Of a stretch of 34,538 nt of DNA, positions 7,072-13,266 are shown piece after piece; positions within the stretch are counted from its first letter, which is position 1; each line of letters begins with the position of its first letter. Below the pieces are notes generated by a model. That model made no database searches and was not told the origin of the DNA. It saw only the letters and a list, made by a program, of their open reading frames with translations. Location of the stretch: the IMG/VR virus record IMGVR_UViG_3300021519_000033, positions 1-34,538 of that record. One strand, written 5' to 3'. Both the position numbers and the translations under genes were made by a program. The DNA comes from a virus.

Positions 7072-7971
7072 ATGTCCAACGCAATCGGGGGCCTAACCCT
7101 GCAACTCGTGGCCGAGGAGTCCCTGCGGACGCTCGTTCCTCAACTCCAGCCTCTCACGAAAATCGCCGTCACCGACTTTGGTGCTTACGTCGCTGAACGT
7201 GGCACGACTGTCCATACCCGCTACGCTGGTAAGTTCACGGCCTCCAACTACGACCGAGCCACTGGCTTCGTCTCGTCCGACGCCATCTCCACGGACGTCC
7301 CTGTGACCCTTGCTGAACAGAAGCACGTCACCATCGCCTTCACCGACTACGAAGTCGCCACGCTCTCGCTGGAACGCCTCCGTCGCCTCTTTATGGCTCC
7401 GATGGCAAACGCCGTCGTCAAGTCCCTGTATGACCAGGTTCTGCTCAAGGTCGATGGCGACTTCGCTGATGGCTACTCTGGTTCCCAGGCTGGCTTCAAC
7501 CGTATCGCTGTTTCCAACATCGCCAAAAGTCTTACCAAGGCTAATCTTCCCCAGGAAGGTCGCTCTGCTCTTATTAGCCCCGATGCTTACCAGCAGTTGA
7601 TTTCCGACCCCGTTATCGCCCAGGCGTTCTCTATCGGTACGACTGACGTTATCCGTGGCAACCGCCTCGGTATGATTCACGGCGTTGACTTCTACGAATA
7701 CAATGGTTTCGACGTCGATGGTATCGAAGAAGGACTCAATGGTGTCGTCTCCTGCAAGGAAGGTCTTGTGGTTGTCACCCGTGTTCCTGCCTCGCCCACC
7801 ACTGGTGGTGGCGAACAGACCATCGTGACCGACCCCGACAGCCAGTTCTCGTACGCTCTCCGCTACTGGTACGATTGGTCTGCTGGTCTGCACAAACTGT
7901 CGGCCAACTGGCTCGTCGGTTCGTCCAAGGGCAATCCCGACGCCCTCCAGAAGATTTCCTTCACCTCGTAA
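7072..7971 (+). CDS. major capsid protein (HK97 fold, putative)
   Basis: 299 residues. It forms the icosahedral shell. The sequence begins with a short helical segment and moves into a beta-rich region (Gly-Thr-Thr-Val-His-Thr-Arg-Tyr), a long central helix (about 105-125: Glu-Arg-Leu-Arg-Arg-Leu-Phe-Met-Ala-Pro), an A-domain style region with Ser-Pro-Asp-Ala-Tyr-Gln-Gln-Leu, and a C-terminal Tyr-Ala-Leu-Arg-Tyr-Trp-Tyr-Asp. This is typical of P22/HK97-like coat proteins. Support also comes from its place after protease and scaffold and from highly biased codons (few AAA, many AAG, GCC, GTC), as expected of a very highly expressed gene. It is followed directly by a strong terminator. Confidence 0.88.
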   Translation: MSNAIGGLTLQLVAEESLRTLVPQLQPLTKIAVTDFGAYVAERGTTVHTRYAGKFTASNYDRATGFVSSDAISTDVPVTLAEQKHVTIAFTDYEVATLSLERLRRLFMAPMANAVVKSLYDQVLLKVDGDFADGYSGSQAGFNRIAVSNIAKSLTKANLPQEGRSALISPDAYQQLISDPVIAQAFSIGTTDVIRGNRLGMIHGVDFYEYNGFDVDGIEEGLNGVVSCKEGLVVVTRVPASPTTGGGEQTIVTDPDSQFSYALRYWYDWSAGLHKLSANWLVGSSKGNPDALQKISFTS

Positions 7972-7979
7972 GGTTTCTA

Positions 7980-8000
7980 GGGGAGGCAAGTGTCCTCTCC
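7980..8000 (+). promoter_or_regulatory. hairpin downstream of the capsid gene
   Basis: GGGGAGG (7980-7986) pairs with CCTCTCC (7994-8000) with one G-T wobble around a 7-base loop. It lies 8 bases after the capsid stop and 19 bases before the terminator hairpin. A stabilising 3' structure for the capsid message is plausible. Confidence 0.55.
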
Positions 8001-8018
8001 GACGCACAATGCAGAGAG

Positions 8019-8052
8019 GCCCATCCCATACGGGGTGGGCTTCTTCTTTTTT
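8019..8052 (+). terminator. intrinsic terminator after the major capsid gene
   Basis: GCCCATCCC (8019-8027) and GGGGTGGGC (8032-8040) form a 9-base-pair stem with one wobble pair and an ATAC loop, followed at once by a T-rich tract (8041-8052, TTCTTC then six T). It would reduce transcription into the connector and tail genes and so raise the ratio of capsid message. Confidence 0.85.
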
Positions 8053-8062
8053 ATACGGTTCC

Positions 8063-8076
8063 TTGACCACGGGCAA
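8063..8076 (+). promoter_or_regulatory. late-gene intergenic motif, copy 3 (diverged)
   Basis: TTGACCACGGGCAA sits between the terminator and ATG 8082. It is the shortest and least conserved member of the motif family. Its place just after a terminator would suit a promoter restarting transcription, but no -10 hexamer is visible. Confidence 0.35.
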
Positions 8077-8081
8077 ATAGT

Positions 8082-8420
8082 ATGGCCGATATCTGGGCAG
8101 AGTTCTCCGCTGATGCGGCCTCAATCCTTACCGAGATTGGCAAGGACGTGACCATCAAGATTGTCCCAGGGGGGTCGCCAGTGGCCGTCAAAGCGATGAT
8201 TACTCAGCCGATGGTATTGCAGGATATGGAGACGGGCGGCTTTCTTAACCAGACTACTTTTGAAGTTAAGGTTCTCAAGACATTCGCAGACGCTAATCCT
8301 GGCCTTATTGTTTATGGCAACATTGTTCATTATGACGGACAGGACTACCGCATCGTAGCCATCGCTAATCGCCCCCCTGCGGCCTGGGTTATCGCCCGAG
8401 TCCAGACGAAGGAACAATGA
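8082..8420 (+). CDS. head-tail connector protein (putative, gpFII-like position)
   Basis: 112 residues. A short N-terminal helix (Asp-Ala-Ala-Ser-Ile-Leu-Thr-Glu-Ile-Gly) precedes a beta-rich region with Val-Thr-Ile-Lys-Ile-Val, and a late strand pair (His-Tyr-Asp-Gly-Gln-Asp-Tyr-Arg-Ile-Val) typical of small connector or tail-joining proteins (lambda FII / HK97 gp7-type). The gene order capsid, connector, gpZ-like, terminator fits. It overlaps the next gene by 4 bases (ATGA) and ends in a local AAGGA that can serve as that gene's ribosome binding site. Confidence 0.6.
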   Translation: MADIWAEFSADAASILTEIGKDVTIKIVPGGSPVAVKAMITQPMVLQDMETGGFLNQTTFEVKVLKTFADANPGLIVYGNIVHYDGQDYRIVAIANRPPAAWVIARVQTKEQ

Positions 8421-9400
8421 GCAACGTAGTCGTCCTAAAGGGCGTAATCGTCAACGAACAGGAGTTTCGACAGCATCTTGCGGCCTATTGCCGTATTATG
8501 GGCGGAAGTGCCGCTAAACTGCTCCAAAAGCAGGCACGACTGTTCTGCGAGGATATGGCCGCTTATGTCTATCCTTTGGAACCAGATGGCGTTATGGGAC
8601 AGGACGGTATTTCACAGGCCGCAAGACTTAATGGAACGAACCGTGTTCGTGGTCAGATTGAAGGTATCTTTATGCCTCTTGCTTACGTCGGTGCTGGAGA
8701 GATTTGGGCATACGGAAACGAAGGCATATTCTCCGCTTGGCTTGGTGCTAAAAAGAAAATCCCAGAACCTAAAATCCCTAATTGGCTTCTTAATGGTAGC
8801 CAACTTGGTAAAGGAAAGAGCCTTTGGACTAAGTTTCAAGAATGGGAGTATGCCAAAAAACAATCATCAAAGGCAGGGAAAGTTGACCTTTCTACTTATT
8901 ACACTGGTAATATCCAAGGCATCCACGAACGCACCCGTGGAGGAAACAAAAAAGCATCATACTTTTCTTATATGAAAAAGGCTGGTGAAAGCGGGAAACC
9001 AAGCGTCATTGGTGACACTGGAGCCGAAATCCTGGCCTACTCAAAACGTGTTGAAAAGCGTGTCGGTGAACTAAAATCTGCTTGGTATTCGGCATCGGTT
9101 GGGCTTGGCTCAATCAAGTCTGCCGCCTGGATTAAAGGAAACCAATGGGGTACTGGCATCCAAGTAAATGAACTCCAGAACCCCACCGAACCTTCTGTAA
9201 CCGTAGGAAACTCGAAACAGGGACTTCACGGGCAATATAACCCGAATACTTTTAACTGGTACAAATATTGTATGCACCATCGTGCCTACGCTATGCGGGT
9301 CGAGATGGTTAATAAACTTGTCAAAGGCGGAAACGCCAACACACTTTTCCATCTAGCCGCCACCTCTGGTGTAGGCAAAGGACTACAATACACACCGTGA
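8417..9400 (+). CDS. minor tail/connector protein in gpZ position
   Basis: 327 residues. It has an N-terminal helix with Ala-Lys-Leu-Leu-Gln-Lys-Gln-Ala-Arg-Leu-Phe, then mixed sequence with many Gly, Trp and Tyr. Gene position (after the FII-like connector, before the tail terminator) matches lambda Z or HK97 gp10-type proteins, but at 327 residues it is clearly longer than those (about 150-190). The extra part seems to be the middle, Lys- and Ser-rich and aromatic. The central part (about 8700-9000) uses AAA, ATT and CTT codons far more than its neighbours, suggesting an inserted or recently acquired segment. The function is inferred from order only. Confidence 0.5.
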   Translation: MSNVVVLKGVIVNEQEFRQHLAAYCRIMGGSAAKLLQKQARLFCEDMAAYVYPLEPDGVMGQDGISQAARLNGTNRVRGQIEGIFMPLAYVGAGEIWAYGNEGIFSAWLGAKKKIPEPKIPNWLLNGSQLGKGKSLWTKFQEWEYAKKQSSKAGKVDLSTYYTGNIQGIHERTRGGNKKASYFSYMKKAGESGKPSVIGDTGAEILAYSKRVEKRVGELKSAWYSASVGLGSIKSAAWIKGNQWGTGIQVNELQNPTEPSVTVGNSKQGLHGQYNPNTFNWYKYCMHHRAYAMRVEMVNKLVKGGNANTLFHLAATSGVGKGLQYTP

Positions 9401-9825
9401 GTTACCTAATGCGTTCAATCATCGAGGACAAGGTTTCGGCCTACCTCGCCGCCAACATCACCGATACGACGGTGGTAAAGGGCATCACGGACTCGCTCCG
9501 TAGCCTGCCCACGGTTGTTGTCTATTCGACCAATGCGATGGCTCCAAAGGAACTTGGGGCCAACCCCCTTGGCAACTACAACGTCAGCCTGGACATTTAT
9601 GTCTATTCCTCGGCAGACGACGATACCCTTGCTTCCCACAGGGAACGGGTCGCCAAGGTTCACGGGCTGATGGCCGACGTGCCAGCCCTTAAAGCCCTCT
9701 GGGGCGAGAATGAAGGCGTCCTCTATGCCGCTTGGATTGAGTCTGATGAGGAAGGTATGCAGAGCCGAAACTTCGGAAACAAGGTCTGCTACACCCTTAT
9801 CGCCTGCCTGCCTCCAGCCCCTTGA
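9397..9825 (+). CDS. tail terminator protein (putative, gpU-like)
   Basis: 142 residues. An alpha/beta pattern (an N-terminal helix, then Thr-Val-Val-Val-Tyr-Ser and a strand Asn-Val-Ser-Leu-Asp-Ile-Tyr-Val-Tyr, then a helix Ser-His-Arg-Glu-Arg-Val-Ala-Lys-Val) resembles tail terminator proteins, which cap the tail tube and bind the connector. The start is GTG 9397 (a GTGA overlap with the previous stop); an in-frame ATG at 9409 is the alternative. Its TGA stop lies within motif copy 4. The assignment rests on fold pattern and order. Confidence 0.6.
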   Translation: MSYLMRSIIEDKVSAYLAANITDTTVVKGITDSLRSLPTVVVYSTNAMAPKELGANPLGNYNVSLDIYVYSSADDDTLASHRERVAKVHGLMADVPALKALWGENEGVLYAAWIESDEEGMQSRNFGNKVCYTLIACLPPAP

Positions 9826-9841
9826 CATAAGGCCATTGGCA
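9822..9841 (+). promoter_or_regulatory. late-gene intergenic motif, copy 4
   Basis: TTGACATAAGGCCATTGGCA is identical over 20 bases to copy 2 at 6545. It includes the stop codon of the upstream gene (9823-9825) and lies 13 bases before ATG 9855. Both copies are followed by a short AT-rich stretch and CCGCTATG. Confidence 0.65.
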
Positions 9842-9854
9842 TACTACTACCGCT

Positions 9855-10187
9855 ATGGCACTACACGAGTTTGGAGAAGCACTAGTTTTCGGCCCTTATG
9901 ATACCGTTGTCGGCCTTGTCGTCCAGTCCGACTCTTGGACTGTTCGCTACGCTCTTGACGTCGAAGTTATGGACGAACAGGGCCGTGTCATTACTGACCG
10001 CCTTGACGACCAGCGTAATGAAATCACCATCGAAGGCGTGATTAAGACCGAAGATGCCGTCCTCCCTGGCAATACGCTGACCTACTCTGGTATGACCTTC
10101 ATTGTCAAGGAAGTGACTGACCGAGGCTCCAACCAGGAGTACCGTAAGTTGTCTGTCCGAGCGATTAAGTACCAGGAAATCGCCTAA
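9855..10187 (+). CDS. beta-rich tail protein, candidate tail tube
   Basis: 110 residues, almost entirely alternating beta pattern (Trp-Thr-Val-Arg-Tyr-Ala-Leu-Asp-Val-Glu-Val; Glu-Ile-Thr-Ile-Glu-Gly-Val-Ile; Leu-Thr-Tyr-Ser-Gly-Met-Thr-Phe-Ile-Val). It sits after the terminator and before the chaperone-like and tape-measure genes, where the major tail protein normally lies. It is short for a siphovirus tube protein (usually 130-250 residues), so a reduced tube or a small accessory protein both remain possible. It is preceded by motif copy 4 and separated from the next gene by 1 base. Confidence 0.45.
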   Translation: MALHEFGEALVFGPYDTVVGLVVQSDSWTVRYALDVEVMDEQGRVITDRLDDQRNEITIEGVIKTEDAVLPGNTLTYSGMTFIVKEVTDRGSNQEYRKLSVRAIKYQEIA

Positions 10188-10188
10188 T

Positions 10189-10794
10189 ATGGACGGCGGC
10201 ATCGACAGCCGCTTTAGCCACGCCGTAAAGACCTCAACCTTAGAGTATGAGGTCTGCGGTCGTGTTCTAAAGCCTATGTGCCTGCGGCATAGGCTTCTAT
10301 TGCAGGAAATCGAGTCGCCACTTCTTGTCCCAGACAAGATTGTTTCGCCTCAAGACCTCATCATCGCATCCCGCATCCTATCAACCTACAACTTAAAGGA
10401 GATGCTTCAAATTGCCGCTTCCAAGGCTGATAAGGATTTGTTTGTTAAGATTTTCTTGGACAATTCTGAGTACCAAAAAGAAATGGCTAAGATGTCCGAG
10501 TATATGGTTATGCAGGACAATATGCCTGTAATCTGGGATAAGAAGAATACTTCCGCCAGTAAGGGCATCCCGATTGTATTGGCCTGTGTTACCAACTTGA
10601 CCCGTAATGGCATCGGATACGAGCAAGCCTGGACTATGCCAGAAGCCGAAGCGATGTGGATGTACCTTGCCAATGTGATTTCCGATGGAGGAGATATTCA
10701 CATCCTAAACCAAGACGATATCGACTCTATGAAACACCTTGAGGTTATGGAAGAAAAGGTCAAAGCCGCTAAGGAGAAGCGTAACCGCCGATGA
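10189..10794 (+). CDS. tail assembly chaperone-like protein
   Basis: 201 residues, mostly helical, with a charged C-terminus ending in Lys-Arg-Asn-Arg-Arg. The gene immediately before a tape measure gene is usually the tail assembly chaperone pair (lambda G/GT), often made by a -1 frameshift. Here there is a single frame, and no slippery heptamer is seen near the end, so either the system is frameshift-free or this is another tail protein. It overlaps the tape-measure start by 4 bases (ATGA). The internal segment with Trp-Thr-Met-Pro-Glu-Ala-Glu-Ala-Met-Trp resembles chaperone families. Moderate confidence. Confidence 0.5.
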   Translation: MDGGIDSRFSHAVKTSTLEYEVCGRVLKPMCLRHRLLLQEIESPLLVPDKIVSPQDLIIASRILSTYNLKEMLQIAASKADKDLFVKIFLDNSEYQKEMAKMSEYMVMQDNMPVIWDKKNTSASKGIPIVLACVTNLTRNGIGYEQAWTMPEAEAMWMYLANVISDGGDIHILNQDDIDSMKHLEVMEEKVKAAKEKRNRR

Positions 10795-12338
10795 GTTCTG
10801 ACGAAGTAAAAATCAAGTTCGTGGCTGATACCACTGGCCTTGATAATGTCCCGCTTCCTACCCCGAAGCCACAGCCTGTACCTACTCCACAGCCAGGCCC
10901 TCAGCCAACCCCTCCACAGCCTCAACCGACGCCTCCAAAGCCGCCGACGCCTCCGCCCATTCCGCCGACGCCTCCGCCCATTCCGCCAGGCCCAAACCCA
11001 TCTCCTAATCCGTCTCCAAATCCAAGACCCCCTAATCCAAATCCTACGAGTGGTAATGGTCTTGGTCGCAAATCACTTCCTTGGGAAGCAGGATGGGCTA
11101 AAGAAGCCAAGTTTGACATTACTGCTGGCCTTGCAGAGTCTTTAAGCGGAGTTAATCTTATCGCAACTGCTTGGGCTGGGGCTCAGAAGGCCGCAGAGAT
11201 GTATGTCGAAGCCATCAAAGGTGGTATCGAATACGCCCAGAAGATTGAGAAGGTTTCACGCATCAGTGGCCTTACTGTCGAGGAAGTCCAGAAGTATGGT
11301 TATGCCGCCCAGATGTCTGGCGTCGATTTCGATACATTTGCCAACTCAATGTCCAATGCCAATAAGGAACTTGGCAAGTTGGCTATGTATGGAGGAACTA
11401 GCATCGTCGCTCTCTCCAGGCTTGGTATCAATGTCGATAACGTAAAGAACCATAGTATTGGGGCCATCGAAGTCCTCAAGAAGATGGCCGATGCTTACAA
11501 GAAGCACGCCGAAACCGCTGAAATGGCGGCTCTTGGAAACCAGTTGTTTGGTGGTTCGTTCAAGGATATGATACCTATGCTTCGTAACGGAAGTGCTGAA
11601 ATTGAACGCCTTGCCGAACAAGCACCAAAGGTTGACGCACAAACTATCTCTGCATCAGCGGCTTTTGGTCGTGCTACAACTGGAATTAAAGAAACAGTCC
11701 AGGCTAAAATGGCTGAGGATTTATCTGGTTATACTAAGTCTGAGGAATATTCAGCGGGTAAAACTTCATCCAATGTTGAGTCTGGAAACCTGTCAGCAAA
11801 AGACGCTGTTGAGAAATTATTAAAACCAGCAAACAGAAGTGCTACTGCAACGATGGTAAATGTTGGTGCAGGACTTGTTGATGTTGGATATGGTGTGATG
11901 AACCCAGCAGACGCTATGGCAGCCGAAGCAACTGGCACAAATCTTAGAAGTAAATCGGCACGATACTTTGCGTCAGAAGGCATCCGAGGTGCTGGAGAAG
12001 ATACCAAGACTGTCCGTGAACGCTTTATCAATATGCGTGGCGGGAAATTGGAAAGTATGTCAGAAACTGATAAGAAAATTGTAGCCGCTTTTGACGACAA
12101 GATTAAGGAAGAAGGTAAGATGAACCTTCAAAGCGGAGTGTTCCAGGCCGCTTCAAAGATGCAACAGATGGGCGGCGGTGACGTTCTTTCCGCTATCTCC
12201 CGTGTTGACTTCGCCCAGCAGACTGCTGACAATACCGCCCGTACAGCCGCCGCAGTCGAACAGATTGCCAACCAGCAACCTGGTGGTTCAACTAATACCC
12301 CTCCCCCACCCGATACTAACGGCCCCGTAGCCAAATAA
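10791..12338 (+). CDS. tape measure protein with N-terminal polyproline segment
   Basis: 515 residues. It sets tail length and travels with the DNA. The region at about 140-300 has the tape-measure core pattern: Ser-Gly-Leu-Thr-Val-Glu-Glu-Val-Gln-Lys-Tyr-Gly-Tyr-Ala-Ala-Gln, then Ser-Arg-Leu-Gly-Ile, and Gly-Asn-Gln-Leu-Phe-Gly-Gly-Ser with Met-Ile-Pro-Met-Leu. Odd points: residues about 20-85 are mostly Pro alternating with Gln, Thr, Lys and Asn, including a directly repeated DNA unit (Pro-Thr-Pro-Pro-Pro-Ile-Pro twice). The protein is short; at the usual 0.15 nm per residue this predicts a tail of roughly 60-80 nm. The segment 11650-12000 is AT-richer than its surroundings. Confidence 0.82.
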   Translation: MSSDEVKIKFVADTTGLDNVPLPTPKPQPVPTPQPGPQPTPPQPQPTPPKPPTPPPIPPTPPPIPPGPNPSPNPSPNPRPPNPNPTSGNGLGRKSLPWEAGWAKEAKFDITAGLAESLSGVNLIATAWAGAQKAAEMYVEAIKGGIEYAQKIEKVSRISGLTVEEVQKYGYAAQMSGVDFDTFANSMSNANKELGKLAMYGGTSIVALSRLGINVDNVKNHSIGAIEVLKKMADAYKKHAETAEMAALGNQLFGGSFKDMIPMLRNGSAEIERLAEQAPKVDAQTISASAAFGRATTGIKETVQAKMAEDLSGYTKSEEYSAGKTSSNVESGNLSAKDAVEKLLKPANRSATATMVNVGAGLVDVGYGVMNPADAMAAEATGTNLRSKSARYFASEGIRGAGEDTKTVRERFINMRGGKLESMSETDKKIVAAFDDKIKEEGKMNLQSGVFQAASKMQQMGGGDVLSAISRVDFAQQTADNTARTAAAVEQIANQQPGGSTNTPPPPDTNGPVAK

Positions 12339-12339
12339 A

Positions 12340-13266
12340 ATGAGCATCCCAATCTATCAGCCATCTGCTACTACTTACAAGGAGTTTGGACAAAGCCTTA
12401 CCGAGACGTGGGTGATGGAGAAGAACTGGACTATCCAGCACGACGGATTTGGTCTAGTGACGATGCAGTTGAAGTTCACCGCTGACTCGGACAAATCATA
12501 CGATATTGCTACTGATTTCAAACGAGGCGATGCCCCTCCTATTGAGGGTATGGAGAATATGACGCTTCATAAGGCCGTTGCTTCCTCTAATGACGGCATT
12601 TGCACAGTAACGGCTGACTATTGTGGCATATCTGGCGGGCAGGACGTAACCATCACCCAGGTTCAAGTTTCAAGTGCCACGGCCCAAGAAGCGATTGAGA
12701 CGCACCCTAATTTTAGCAAAATCCAATGTAAAGGCATCAGTGAAAACATCTTGGCTGGCCCTGCCGCTTACATTTTTGCAAACGAAGGCGACCCAGACAT
12801 CAACCCAAACAAAGCCCATTTTGCACAGGTCACTACAAACGGAACTCAACTTACACAATATCAGTTTGTAGGCTTCTTGCCTTCTCGTAATCCAGAAGAT
12901 AATGTTAATTTGAAGGCTGGAATTAAATCTTATTTTAAGCCTAGCGTAACCCTTCGTTGTCTTGTTTATACCAACAATGCTGACCTTGCAAAAACCACCA
13001 TCGGTCGTGTAGGTTGGGCTAATTTTGGTCAAATTGGTGCTGTTAAACTTCCACCGCCATATGATACGTTGTTGGCTGAGTTTGATACGGATTTGCCGCT
13101 TACACTCCCAGACGGAATTATCAGAAATCGAAACTTCCTATGCACAAATTGTTCCGTGGAAGTTTATGGTGGTCTTTATAAAGTGCAGGCCGACCTTATG
13201 ATGAGTGGCGTCATTGGTTGGGATAATGACATTTACCCGACCGACTATTCTGGAAACGGTGCATAA
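12340..13266 (+). CDS. tail-associated protein, unrecognised
   Basis: 308 residues, beta-rich with many Thr, Asn, Ser and Gly. It has no recognised family. The first 90 residues (Trp-Val-Met-Glu-Lys-Asn-Trp-Thr-Ile-Gln, then strands) look like a compact beta domain, followed by a longer beta region with several Cys. It is the first gene after the tape measure, where the distal tail protein normally lies, so a tail-tip or baseplate role is likely. The start overlaps neither neighbour (1-base gap), and it shares a single base with the next gene (TAATG). Confidence 0.5.
   Translation: MSIPIYQPSATTYKEFGQSLTETWVMEKNWTIQHDGFGLVTMQLKFTADSDKSYDIATDFKRGDAPPIEGMENMTLHKAVASSNDGICTVTADYCGISGGQDVTITQVQVSSATAQEAIETHPNFSKIQCKGISENILAGPAAYIFANEGDPDINPNKAHFAQVTTNGTQLTQYQFVGFLPSRNPEDNVNLKAGIKSYFKPSVTLRCLVYTNNADLAKTTIGRVGWANFGQIGAVKLPPPYDTLLAEFDTDLPLTLPDGIIRNRNFLCTNCSVEVYGGLYKVQADLMMSGVIGWDNDIYPTDYSGNGA

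Noticed and set aside
7093-8124. Long minus-strand open frame (343 codons) opposite the capsid gene
   Set aside because: It mirrors the biased codons of the capsid gene and runs through the terminator. No leader or partner genes on that strand, and the plus-strand protein is clearly real.
10189-10794. -1 frameshift in the tail chaperone gene
   Set aside because: No slippery heptamer (XXXYYYZ) or following hairpin seen near its end, and no extension frame before the tape-measure start.
10800-11060. Short tandem repeats in the tape measure as a possible CRISPR-like array
   Set aside because: Repeats encode in-frame proline units without unique spacers. No CRISPR array or Cas gene was found anywhere in the window.
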